A DNA stretch of 64,000 nucleotides from Basidiobolus meristosporus CBS 931.73 (lineage: Eukaryota; Basidiobolomycota; Basidiobolomycetes; Basidiobolales; Basidiobolaceae). The stretch covers positions 1-64,000 of the forward strand of contig MCFE01000197.1 in NCBI GenBank assembly GCA_002104905.1, in the 5' to 3' direction. The notes beneath the pieces were generated by a model, which did not search any database, was not told the origin of the DNA, and saw only the letters and a program-made list of their open reading frames with translations. A program made the position numbers and the translations under genes. This document shows positions 48,876-59,230 of this stretch, in pieces. The stretch's first letter is position 1. Each line of letters begins with the position of its first letter.

Positions 48876-49740
48876 ATGTCTTTCGCTAGAGGTTTATTTA
48901 GCAATTTCAAGGCAGTCTCGACGTACAGGGCTAGCCTAAGACCCACCAGCCGTGCCTTCACGGCGCTGACGAACCAGAGCAACGTAACTCCCTTCCAGAG
49001 CAGAATTCTGGGAAGCAAGCAGCTCGGTAGCTTCAACCAAGGTAGATCTTCCACAATACTTCTCGCAACCTGTGCAAGGAAACTCAACCTCTACACCGAA
49101 TCTAGCTCGTACCCTGTTCATTCAAACCGAAGTAACGCCCAACCAAGATTCCCTCAAGTTCATTCCTGGGGTTCCCGTGATGGGGGAGCAAGGGACTGCG
49201 GAGTTCTTGAATTTCCGGGACGCCATGAACTCCGGACTGGCCAAGAAATTGCTCAACATCGAGGGCGTAAGAAGTGTGTTCTTCGGCCCCGATTTCATCA
49301 CCATTACCAAAGATACCGACACCCCTTGGCAGCTCATGAAGCCCGACATCTACGGCTCCATCACCGACTTCGTGGATTCTGGGGAACCGATCCTATATGA
49401 CCAAAACGCCCTTTCAGATACCACTATCCTACCGGACGATTCGGAGGCGGTTCAAATGATCAAGGAGCTGTTGGACACCCGTATAAGACCCTCCATCCAG
49501 GAGGACGGCGGCGATATCGAGTACCGCGGGTTCGATGATGGTGTGGTGAAGTTGAAGCTCAAGGGAGCCTGTCGTACGTGCGATTCGAGTGTCATCACAC
49601 TCAAGAATGGAATCGAGAATATGCTCATGCACTACATCCCAGAGGTGACCGCAGTCGAACAGGTGCTGGATGAAGAGGAGAAGATTGCCCAACAAGAGTT
49701 CGAGAAGCTTGAGAAGAAATTGGCGGAGAAGAAGAATTGA
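48876..49740 (+). CDS. NFU1: NFU1 mitochondrial iron-sulfur cluster scaffold
   Basis: Two exons, 48876-49026 and 49079-49740, give 270 aa. The N-terminus is basic and Ser/Thr-rich with no acidic residues for about 45 positions, as in a mitochondrial presequence. The Nfu N-domain follows (LFIQTEVTPNQDSLKFIPG, GVRSVFFGPDFITITK), then the NifU C-domain with the cluster-binding CxxC in KLKLKGACRTCDSS. The protein passes 4Fe-4S clusters to lipoate synthase and other enzymes. The donor is ambiguous: GTAGCT at 49027 gives a 52-nt intron, while GTAGAT 15 bp later gives only 37 nt in the same phase. I chose the longer because other introns here are at least 50 nt. Confidence 0.94.
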
Positions 49741-49955
49741 GTTGTGTAAGTAGCATCAACCAAGCCAGCGATGTTTCGTCGCCTGTTGGCACCTTTTCTG
49801 TAGTATATTCATCTTCATCTCCCGCATCCCGCCTTTCCTTCAAATAAACCTTCGTTTGGCAAACCTTTTATATATTGGCATTAAAACATACATGTGGGTG
49901 GGATCAAGGGTGGTCGAGGTAATAGTACAGAAAAAGGTTCGCTCCCGGCTGAGCT

Positions 49956-50708
49956 TCATCTCAAATGGATGGTCGTGGCCTGCTTGTCCACGAGCCAGCC
50001 TTCCTCCTTCTTTTTCAGATTCAAGTGCGCCCTGGACAGACTACAATAGTTTACCTCCACTAGAGTGCGTTCTTTGAAGCAGGCCTCCAACAAGGAGTTG
50101 ACCCCTGCTCCGTGCGTCACTAGAATCACCGTGGGGAAGGGCTCGTTTTCAGGGGTATCTTGTTCAAGCTGCTGCACCGTGCGCTCCAAAAAGTCCCGGA
50201 ACCTTGCTGCCAACTGGTCCAGGGTTTCAGGGAACTCCGGCAGGTGATTGAGCTGAGGTTTGTAAGCGAGTTCCAACGGAACCCGGTTGACGAGGCAAGC
50301 CTCCTTACAGGAGGAGATGAGGGAGTCCGGAATCTGCTCCGTGAAATATTCCTCGCTCATCCATTCCGATAGAGCAGGCTCCAGTCGGATCCCGCCCACG
50401 ATTTCCGAGTAACGGCTGGTCCCGATGCCACGTATGATCCCCTCCGCCGTTTGAATGCAGCGCAGGAAAGGTGAGGCGTAGAGGAGGTACCGTGTTTTAC
50501 TATGTGGCCTCACGAAAGAGTCGAAATTTTCCTGGGCAAGATCTCGTAAGTAGTAGCCGGTCTTGGTCGCTTGTTTGGCTCCTAGCTCGGTTAAAGGGGG
50601 GTCGTATGGAGTGGTGGTGGTATATCTCCAGTTCGGGTCGACGAAATCCGTGCGCTCCCCGTGGCGGACAAACCACACCGTAAGTTTTCGCGGCTCACTA
50701 ACTGGCAT
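49956..50708 (-). CDS. Histidine-phosphatase (phosphoglycerate mutase-like) family protein
   Basis: Single exon, 250 aa, starting MPVSEPRKLTVWFVRHGERT. The catalytic RHGE (His16) and the second-half histidine in VILVTHGAGVN define the family. PLTELGAKQA and YASPFLRCIQTAEGI are typical of the PGAM branch that includes UBASH3/STS-like phosphatases. The frame stays open upstream to an ATG at 50924, but that stretch is low in coding character and contains a TGGTG tandem run, so I read it as 5' UTR. The substrate is unknown. Confidence 0.85.
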   Translation of the reverse strand: MPVSEPRKLTVWFVRHGERTDFVDPNWRYTTTTPYDPPLTELGAKQATKTGYYLRDLAQENFDSFVRPHSKTRYLLYASPFLRCIQTAEGIIRGIGTSRYSEIVGGIRLEPALSEWMSEEYFTEQIPDSLISSCKEACLVNRVPLELAYKPQLNHLPEFPETLDQLAARFRDFLERTVQQLEQDTPENEPFPTVILVTHGAGVNSLLEACFKERTLVEVNYCSLSRAHLNLKKKEEGWLVDKQATTIHLR

Positions 50709-50737
50709 TTGGTGGGTGTTCTGGGAGGAGACGATCG

Positions 50738-50775
50738 TTGGGCTGCGGTGTGGTGTGGTGTGGTGTGTTGTGTTG
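50738..50775. repeat. TGGTG-type microsatellite
   Basis: A GTGTG/TGGTG tandem run lies in the 5' flank of the histidine-phosphatase gene. Confidence 0.7.
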
Positions 50776-50924
50776 ATAATAGACAACCAAAAGGGAGTGG
50801 TCCCTTGAAGAGATGGAAACTCTGGCAATGTTGATTTAACATGTGAATTTAAATTAGCGCTCAACCATGCTATTGGCTTCCAAGGAATCTCATCTAACTT
50901 ACATATATCGGCTATACTGTCCAT

Positions 50925-51693
50925 ATTTATATAAATTTATGATATCATTAAATGGCTAAACCAGGATTGCCTACACTAGAAGTCACTTGCTATTATCAAT
51001 CGCACAGGCTATGGTACTGAGGTTACCAACATGAATGCGCGAAAAGGCCCAAGCGCTTGGCTCAAATGGCATCGATTGGAATAGACACAAAATCCCAAAA
51101 AGCAGCACCCCTGTGTACTAATATCCCTGATGAATACTCTTCTGGAATGGTGGTTTTCATAATACATTAGCATCATATGAGTTCGTCCCATAGAACGTAT
51201 CTCTGCACGGTTGTTAAGTAATTCGAATTGCTTGGAAATTGCTACGGCGGGCAACTTGTCTTACAGCTCTGTATGAAATATTGATCCATCTTGTTTCGTA
51301 TCAGCATTCGTGCCATATAATGCAAGCAGGAACTGGAGCTGGCCGGTGTTTAGGCCATTGAGTCAAAGGTGGCTATTCCAATTACTTGGTGGAATACATA
51401 ACATTTACTCTTGGTGGCAATAAACCAGATTCTATGCTAGGGTGAAATATGGAATATGAACTGTGGTCATTAGAGCCAGCTCATAAACTAACACTTAACT
51501 CTTTAAACTGGTAGCCCTTGATGCTATTAAACTTATACAACCACCTCCAGGGAACCCACAAACTTTGTGTTGTGAATTTTGTACTCAATCATAAATACTC
51601 TATTCACTCAGTCATTTGGATTGAGGCTTATGAGCTTTGCTACAGCCCACTCAAGGTGTTATTTGGGATCTATATAAGAATTTTTATTAGAAT
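50925..51693. other. Intergenic; boundary of gene block and transposon block
   Basis: From here rightwards the sequence becomes AT-rich and repetitive. No gene recognised. Short frames such as 51254-51009 minus are unsupported. Confidence 0.5.
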
Positions 51694-52890
51694 TGTTGTT
51701 AGAGTTTTGGAGATATTGGAGTTGATTGGAAGTGATTTGAAGAACAAGCAGACTATGTGGTTTTCACTTAATGATTTGTTGAATGCAAAGGTAGTAGTTA
51801 TACTTCTACATAGTTTGGCAAAATAAACCCATAAAATATGCTTAGAAAGGTCTAACAAATATGTGTGCAAAGTTTGGGGTGGTTTGGACAACTCTCAGAA
51901 ATTTGATGTGTTGGTGAGAATATTCCAAGCAAATTCTGCCAAGGGATTTGGTTAGAGCTGGTAGGTAATGCCATAAGTGACTAAGTTAGGTGAGTATTTA
52001 GGGCTGCTTTTACTGTCTAGGGCACATTAATATGGACTGGATAAGCATAGGCCAAGTTTGAACCCTCATCAATATAGTAAGTTGGGCTATTTCTAATCTA
52101 GTTAGATCTTTTGCCTTAGGATACTGGAATGACCACTTCTGGCATATTTGTATGCACTAATTCAGGCTGAAGCACAGTTGTGGAGTTGTGTGGAGTGAAC
52201 AAGCTTTTGTTTTAGCTCAGATTCAGTCCACACTACTGGCAGACTTGAGATTGAATTGTTGCCAAACAGCACATCCCTGGACTTGACCAGCTTCTTTGCT
52301 TTGGCTTAATAGAGTCTGTATGCCTTACTCCAGTTTTTGTAATACAAGAATATGTGCTTTACACTTTTTGGCACAAAATTTGAATTATTTCAAGCAGTTT
52401 CTTGGCATATGCTGTGCAACCAGATGTTTTTAGGTGCTCTGCAGTTGGTTTATATCCATACTGCGCCACAAATAGGGTAGAATCACAAAGCATTCTGCCA
52501 TATCTTCTATTTCTAGGTTACACAGATGTAGGAACTGATTCTGCCCAGAGTTCATAGGATAATGTTGGATCAGGGATCATAGATCTTGCCATGTTAACCA
52601 TTGATCTGTTTGCATGTTCCAACACTTCTTTTTGCTGTGGGGAGTATGGTAGAGCAGTCTCCTGCATTATCCCATGAATTTAGCAGAAGTGGATGGAAAG
52701 TACTGAGGTACATTTGCCACCATTGTCAGGGTGCATTTTCTAGATTTTTTTCCCCAGTTTCTATCTTTGCCATGGCTTTAAACTCCCAGCATATATATAG
52801 AGCTTCTTCCTTTCTCTCCATGCAGCAGTCCCAAGTATATCTTATGTGATCATCAATACACTGTTGCAAGAGTCTTGGAGATATTGGAAC
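51694..52890 (-). mobile_element. Internally deleted copia copy (LTR, pol remnant, LTR tip)
   Basis: 51694 to about 52003 aligns with the 347-bp LTR (TGTTGTTAGAGTTTTGGAG..., AAGTGACTAAGTTAGGTGAGTATTTAGG). It passes straight into degraded pol sequence matching about 59530-60415 of the full-length copy: the linker before RT and the integrase, all on the minus strand. The first ~29 bp of a second LTR follow (TGTTGCAAGAGTCTTGGAG, 52862-52890). RT, RNase H and gag are missing. Frames are full of stops. Confidence 0.75.
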
Positions 52891-53359
52891 CCTATGAAAA
52901 ATAATTTGGTCCCATGGCTGGATCCAATCCAGATCAGCTGTCAGGATCCAGCTTGGAGACTGTCATAATACCAGCAGCTTGGAATTAGTGACTCTCTTAA
53001 CAATCTTATGATGGGATCTCAACAGTGTTTGGCTAATTTTACTGCCAAATAAAGTTAAAAAACTTGACAAAGTTTAATTGGTGCCGTAGCAATAATTGTG
53101 TGGCATAGTTGTGGTCTTAATGCACTCTACAACTATCTTAAATGGATCTAACCAGCCAGTACATCCAGTTGCTGTATATGACAAAAAACTTGACAGCGTT
53201 TTGACAGCCTCATTGCAAGTCTTTGATGGCATTATCATGGCAGTATTGCAGCTTACAGCTAGTTCTGTACAATGCTACCATACCAAGTTACCAAATGGCA
53301 TTTCCTTTTTCTACCTCCCCTTGTGCAATTCATATATTCCACTGTAGAATCACCCCTCT
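52891..53359. other. Unassigned repeat-like sequence
   Basis: No coding frame supported. It lies between copia and Plavaka remnants and may belong to either. Confidence 0.4.
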
Positions 53360-54800
53360 TTATTGCTTACCCACCACTACCTTGGGTATTTCACATAGAG
53401 TTTGAATCAAGAAAACTATGGCCTCCTGCTTACTAACCTCTACAAATGTGCACACCTGCCACAATTGACATACTTCTATCACCTCACCTTTATGGCTTTT
53501 TAGTATGATACTGGCAAAGTTGCCATATACCTTGTACTGCTGGTAACATATACATCTTGCAAACATATGCTTGGTTGCTGCCACTTCTGCCATGAATACC
53601 TCCTGAATATCAGCAAAGAACTTTTTGGTATTTAGCCAATATATTCCTTCTCCCAGCTGGATTCTAGTCCCCCTTATAGGTGTGCTCTGGCTCTTGTTTA
53701 TGTGAATACCATATTGAATGGTGCAGAAGTTGGCTTGTGACCAAGAGAAACCCGGCATACTTTGGTAGTGCTTTCCTAATAAAAATTAGCTGCTTGTTGC
53801 ACCCAACTCAACTTTGCATTACTTAACTTATTACCCACGCATTGGGGCTGCTTAGCTTCTTAATGCCATAGGCATAGGTGTCTCCATGTGCACATTTGTT
53901 GTCAGTATTCTTCAACTCTTCCTGGCTATCCTCCATGTACCAACTCATCACATCCATCATGGACTTGAAGGTAATATTCTTAATGAGATCAGGATATGGT
54001 AGTACCTGCAACCTGACTTGTCTTGTTATCTCCCCACACATCTGCTCCATAGGAAACTCCCAAAAGGTGAAGCAAGGCCCAATATTCACCATACACCAAG
54101 CAAGATGGAGTAGTGAATGGATACAGCAGTGGCAGAGATCTACACATTCAGCTTTATGTTTGTAGCACAGCTGCTCAAATTCTGTTACAAACTCCTTGCA
54201 CAACAGCTGTAGATGTGTTAAGTTGGTATTGGGGATCTGCTTCTGGATAAATATTCCTGCAATGCCCACATATGACTCCCAATGCTACCAATGTACTCTT
54301 GGTAGGAATGGCTTCAGAACACTATTTGAATAATACATATCCAGCTCATCCAGTCTTTGCATTTGTATTGTTGCATATGCATATGAACATTGATTGGAAC
54401 CCATGAGAAGTACCTAGGATAGTGGATACTCTGTAATATTTTGCCAATTCTTTCAAATTTCTCTGGTATCTCAAAGGGCTCATTTAGCTTGAAATGCTCT
54501 ATCTTAAGTATATCCAGTTTCCAGCTTATTGCATATTCTGGGCAATGGCTTATAGCTTGCCAACTTTGCTGCAATTGCATGCAGACTTCAGCATGTTCTC
54601 TCTGTGGGAAGATGATGTTCTTGGTGTTGGTGTTTGGACAATAGTAATGCGTGTAAGTTATGGGGAAAATCCCCTAGATCTCACATATTTACCAGCAATA
54701 CTACCAATTGTGCCCAGAAAAGCCAGCTATTTAGCTGATGCTGGGGTATCTAAATGCAGAGCATAATATGAGCTTTAACATGATGGTCACATACTAGTGT
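53360..54800 (-). pseudogene. Transposase relic of a CACTA/Plavaka-type DNA transposon
   Basis: Three minus-strand frames in order, 54580-54314, 54269-53823 and 53758-53360, read as consecutive pieces of one broken protein. The middle piece has CIHSLLHLAWCMVNIGPCF and FWEFPMEQMCGEI, which match the DUF4218-like block of fungal Plavaka transposases (HxLLHxxD...GP...W.FPMERxCG). The first piece has ERIGKILQSI and YKCKDWMSW, matching the segment just before it. The DDE core is not recognisable here. Stops and frameshifts separate the pieces, so it is dead. No terminal CACTA repeats were found by eye. Confidence 0.6.
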
Positions 54801-55139
54801 TCTGCTATATAACATACAAAATATCCAGCAATGGATACAGGTAGCTATCCAGGCTTGACAGTGATATACCCTATGAAAATATATTGTAATTATCCCATCA
54901 AAAGGCTGTCACAAATTCAAAGTTCTATGACTAAGAGGTATTGATCCTGTCAGGACACTGGGCAGAGACTGTTGAAAAATAATTGCACCCCAGGGTTCAC
55001 AAAAAACTTGGTCAAAATTTGTCATCTCAACAATACATGAGTGGCTTTTGATTGGCTCCCTGTCAATTAGCTTACTTTCTGAGCCCAGACACTCAATTGC
55101 CTCCTACATTTGTGTGCATTGATTGGCTAATGCCTCTTT
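54801..55139. other. Unassigned AT-rich sequence
   Basis: No gene or known repeat recognised between the Plavaka relic and the older copia copy. Confidence 0.4.
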
Positions 55140-56308
55140 TTCATATGAATATGAGTTATCTGGGCATATTCCAAGAATAATATAGATCAGACTGCTGACC
55201 ATAGATTGACAAGGAAGCTCCAGGCTTTCAAATGGCGCCATGCTCTGCTGATTTGGTTGAGTTTTTATCAAGTTAAGGTTTGTCTCCATTGGAGTAGCTG
55301 CCAGTTAACAGTCTTCCATTTGGTACTCCTTTAGTATTTCTTGAATATACTTGGATTGGCTTAGGGTGATAGTCTGGGTACTTCTGTCTATGAAGAACTT
55401 TATCCCTAAGTGGTAACTGAGCTCTCCTAGATTGGACCTCTTAAACTCTTTAGATAGGCTGGATTTAGTCTGTTCCAATGCTTCAGTATTGTGGGGCTAT
55501 TGGTGGCTAAAATAAGATGATCCACATATAGAGCTGATAGAAATGGATTTGCTCTATCTGGCTTATAATATTTACTATTGACAGTATTACTACTTTTGAA
55601 ACTCAAAGATTCCAAATAAGAATCTAACTTGCAATTGTTGCAATATTCTGAGGAGTATTGGAAGTGATGTGGAGAACATGAAGATCTGCATGTTATTCAC
55701 TTGCAGATTTATTGATCAAAAGTATGGTATTTATACTTTTGATAAAGTAGAGCAAATAAACATGTAGAGTTTGTGAAGGAAGGTCACAGTATATGTGTGC
55801 AAAGTTTGAGGGCTGTTGGTAAACTTTGAGAAAGATCCTAATCTGAGTACCTCATGATTTGGTGAAAATAATCTAGAAAAGTCCTGACAAGAAATTTAGT
55901 CAGACCGCATGCTAATCAAAGAATAAGATCTATGTGACTAAGTTAGTATGAATATTTAGGTTACAACTTCATAATTACAACAGCAATTACAGGCTCTCAG
56001 TGATTGCTTGAGTCTATTTAGAGACTTTTCAAGCTTGCAGACCAAATGAGGGTTATTCTGGTAAACAAACCCATCAGGCTGGTCAGTATACATGTCCTCA
56101 TTGAGATCTTCACTCAAAAACTCAGCTTTTACATCCATTTAATGTATAAGAAGCTTATATTTGGCTGCAATAGCCAATATTTATCTGATGGAATTAAACT
56201 TGGCTGCCAGTGCAAAGGTCTCAGTATAGTCAAGTCCTTCTGTTTGAGAGTATCCTTTGGCCATAAGTCTTGCTTTGTATCTTTCAGTTGTACCATCAGT
56301 CTTGTATT
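55140..56308 (-). mobile_element. Older copia copy, left part (reverse transcriptase remnant)
   Basis: 55140-55635 and 55983-56308 align with the RT segment at about 57290-57870 and with 59200-59380 of the full-length element. The remnant is interrupted first by a solo LTR (55636-55982) and then at 56308 by the full-length element; its continuation resumes at 62297. Frames are broken. RNase H and the left LTR were not found. Confidence 0.75.
55636..55982. mobile_element. Solo LTR of the copia family, 5-bp target duplication GCAAT
   Basis: 347 bp, from TGTTGCAATATT to ATTACAACA, aligned along its length with the other LTRs but more diverged. It is flanked by GCAAT on both sides (55631-55635 and 55983-55987). 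The flanks read continuously as RT coding sequence of the older copia copy once the LTR is removed. It formed by LTR-LTR recombination. Confidence 0.9.
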
Positions 56309-56655
56309 TGTTGTAAGAGTCTTGGAGATATTGGAAGTGATTGGGAGAACAAGTAGATTATGTGGTTTTCACTTAATGATTTATTGAATGTAAAAGTAGT
56401 ATTTATACTTTTGCCTGGTCCTGGCATTACAACACGTAGAATAGGCTAAGGAAGGTCCCAGAACATGTGTGCAAAGTTTGGGGCTGTTTGGACAACTTTG
56501 AGAATTTTCATGTTCTGGATACCTGGTTTTTTGGTGAAAATATACTAAGTAAATCCCAACAAGGAATTTGGTCAGTATTCTCTAGGATTTAAGGGTAATG
56601 ATCTAAGTGACTAAGGTAGGTGAATATTTAGGTGGAATTACAAATTTTTACAACA
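56309..56655 (-). repeat. 3' LTR of the full-length copia element
   Basis: 347 bp, TG...CA ends with inverted TGTTGTAA/TTACAACA. Just inside it (from 56656) the minus strand reads GACTGGGAG next to the LTR, a short polypurine tract for plus-strand priming. Confidence 0.93.
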
Positions 56656-56777
56656 CTCCCAGTCAGCTAAATGTTCATACTGACTAGTCCTAATTTTGAC
56701 CTAAGATATTCAAACTTGTCTCTAGCTAATGGTTTGGTAAATATGTCTGCAATCATTTCATCTGTAGGACAGTAAAC

Positions 56778-57860
56778 TCAGCTAACTAAGTTATTCTCTA
56801 TAGCTTCATGTATGAAATGATGTCTAATATCTATGTGCTTGGTTCTAGCATGAAAAGTTGGATTTCTACCTAATTGTATATATCCTTGATTATCTTGAAA
56901 TAAAGTAATAGGCGTTTTTTGACATAGGCCTAAATCTGTAAAGAGCTTTCTTAGCCACATTGCTTCTTTTGTAGCTTCACAGGCTGCCATATACTCTGCC
57001 TGTGTGGTGGAAAGTGCTACAGTTGGTTGCTTTCTTGAATTCCATGAAATTGCTCCTTTACAGTAAAGAAAGGTGTATCCTGTGGTGGATCTTCTGTCTT
57101 CTAAATTGTGTCCCCAATCAGCATCAGAGTATCCCACAAGATCCTGTTCTGAATCCTTATAAGTGTATCTTAAGTAGATATCAGCAGTTCCTTTTAGGTA
57201 TCTAAAATTCTGCTTAACTGCTGCAATATGATCAGATCAATAGTTCTTATTATGTTGGCTGACAACTCCCACTGAATATGAGATATCTGGACGTGTTCCA
57301 AGCATGATATACATCAGACTGCCGGCCATAGATTGATAAGGAAAGTCAGGGCTTTCAGATGGCACCAAGCTCTCTTGATTTGTTTGAGTTTTGACCAAGT
57401 TAAGGTTTGTCTCCATTGGGGTAGCTGCTGGCTTACAGTCTTCCATTTTGTACTTCTTTAGTATATCTTGAATATACTTGGATTGACTTAGGGTGATAGT
57501 CTGGGTACTTCTGTCTATGGAGAACTTAATCCCTAAGTAGTAACTAAGTTCTCCTAGATTGGGCATCTTGAACTCCTTAGATAGGCTGGATTTAGTCTCT
57601 TCCAATGTTTCTAGGTTATTAGTGGCTATAATAAGATCATCCACATATAGAGCTAATAGAACTGGATCTGCTCTATCTGGCTTATAGTATATACTATAGT
57701 CAGCATTACTTCTTTTGAAACTCAAAGATTCCAAATAAGAATCTATCTTGCAATTCCAGGCTCTTGGTGATTGTTTGAGACCATATAGTGTTTTTTTGAG
57801 CTTGCAGACCAAATGGGGGTTATCTTGGTCAACAAACCCATCAGGCTGGTCCATATACAT
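56778..57860 (-). pseudogene. Copia RT C-terminal part and RNase H
   Basis: 57860-57237 encodes the RT palm and thumb with the catalytic YVDD (LLALYVDDLIIATNN), ending MYIMLGTRPDISYSVG, followed by a frame break. 57137-56778 encodes RNase H with YSDADWGHNLEDRRSTTGY and FHARTKHIDIRHHF. These pieces are normal copia sequence but are separated from the upstream RT by a 1.3 kb insertion. Confidence 0.88.
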
Positions 57861-57875
57861 GTCCTCATCAAGTTC

Positions 57876-59178
57876 TGTGGTAATGGAAAGTATTCCATTA
57901 CTACAATATCTCTAAACCAATATTGCACTCATTTCTTTATTTTGCTTTTTGCTATTGTAACACACAAGTGAAAGATCAAGAATTTCCAACTTTGATGAGC
58001 AAATGCTCCAGACCCTGACAAGCAATCCCCCCAAGAATATTATGACATACAGAACACAAAGTAGCCAACACATGTTTCAAATTACAGCTCATTTGAAGCA
58101 GTACTTAAGGAGTTATGACCAAAAGAGTCCAATTATTATATATACTATGCCTTATTGCTAGGATTACTAGGGTTACTTTGATCGCGTGTAACTTTTGAAC
58201 CAGCCAATCAAGTCACGTGATATTCTCACAGGTGCTGCGCCTATGTCCGATCTGCGCCACTGCAAAATTTTAGCTTCATATCACATGTATTGCTTGCGCA
58301 ATTGCCCAAAAACTTTGATCCTTCAAAATTTTCATATATATTACTTCCCCAGCTGAAAAATAAAAGAGAGCCTCTCTTTCCAGAATCTCCACACTACAAT
58401 TACAAGTTTAAGGGTTATAAGACTTCCCCTGCATCACTTGCACTGTTGAGTATTCTGACTTTGATCAGTACTACATCAGTAAAGAGACTGCAAAGCTCAC
58501 AAGAATCCAATCTAAGTTCTACAAGAAACTACCACTTTTCTGTTGGAAAAGTCCCCTCTAAGAAACCCCTTTACTCTAAAGACACCCCTTTAGACACCCC
58601 TTTAGTCTAAAGACCCCTTTAGAGACCCTTTAAGAAACCCCTTTACTCTAAAGAAGCCCCTTTAGGCACCCCTCTGGTGTAAAGTCCACTTTAGAGACCA
58701 CTACAAGAAGCCCCTTTACTCTAAAGACACCCCTTTAGACACCCCTTTACTCTAAAGACACCCCTTTAGACACCCCTTTACTCTAAAGACACCCCTTTGG
58801 ACACCTCTTTAGGTCTAAAGACCCCTCTAGAGACTTCTACAACACACCCCTTTAGGCTAAAGGGAAGCTCAGAATTTCCATATTAGAAAATATTTTCTCA
58901 GAAAGGAAAGTGACTTCCAAATAAGGAAAAGTTACTATAAAAGTAAATAAGCCCATTAGTCAACAGAAGGTCAGAACACTGCTGTAGAAGTGATAAACTC
59001 TGCCTACAGTATATTTTGAGCCTAAGATTGAGGAAATTAGTGAAAGTTATATCTTCTACCGGTATATCAAACTCCCAATAAACTATTTCAGTATTAGAAT
59101 ACTGGAAGTTGTTGTATAGTGTTGATTAGCCTCTACATTGTAGAACAAGCCCCAAACTAATCATAATACAACACAACA
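57876..59178. mobile_element. Unclassified 1.3 kb insertion in copia RT, possibly a solo LTR of another family
   Basis: The RT sequence is interrupted between 57875 and 59179; the short duplicate GTTC (up to AGTTCT) flanks the insert. Removing it rejoins sequence that is continuous in the older copy near 56105. The insert starts TGTGGTAATGGAAAGTATTCC, containing a 9-bp inverted repeat (GTAATGGAA/TTCCATTAC), and ends ACAACA. It has a TATATA box-like site and purine-rich start region near 58330-58370. These ends fit a long solo LTR, perhaps Ty3-like, but no protein identifies the family. Confidence 0.6.
58554..58860. repeat. Minisatellite of ACACCCCTTTA / CTCTAAAG units
   Basis: Imperfect tandem array built from ACACCCCTTTAG and CTCTAAAGAC blocks, composite period about 20-25 bp, about a dozen units. 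The blocks CTTTA and TAAAG are mutually complementary, so each unit can form small hairpins. Confidence 0.85.
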
Positions 59179-59230
59179 GTTCTCCACTCAAAAATGCAGT
59201 TTTTACACCAATTTGATGAATAAAAAACTT

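Noticed and set aside
50709-50924. In-frame N-terminal extension of the histidine phosphatase
   Set aside because: It encodes a His/Thr-rich stretch from a TGGTG microsatellite and no conserved sequence; the family start fits the ATG at 50708.
58554-58860. CRISPR-like array
   Set aside because: Units are contiguous imperfect tandem repeats without spacers, in a eukaryotic genome, inside a transposon insertion.
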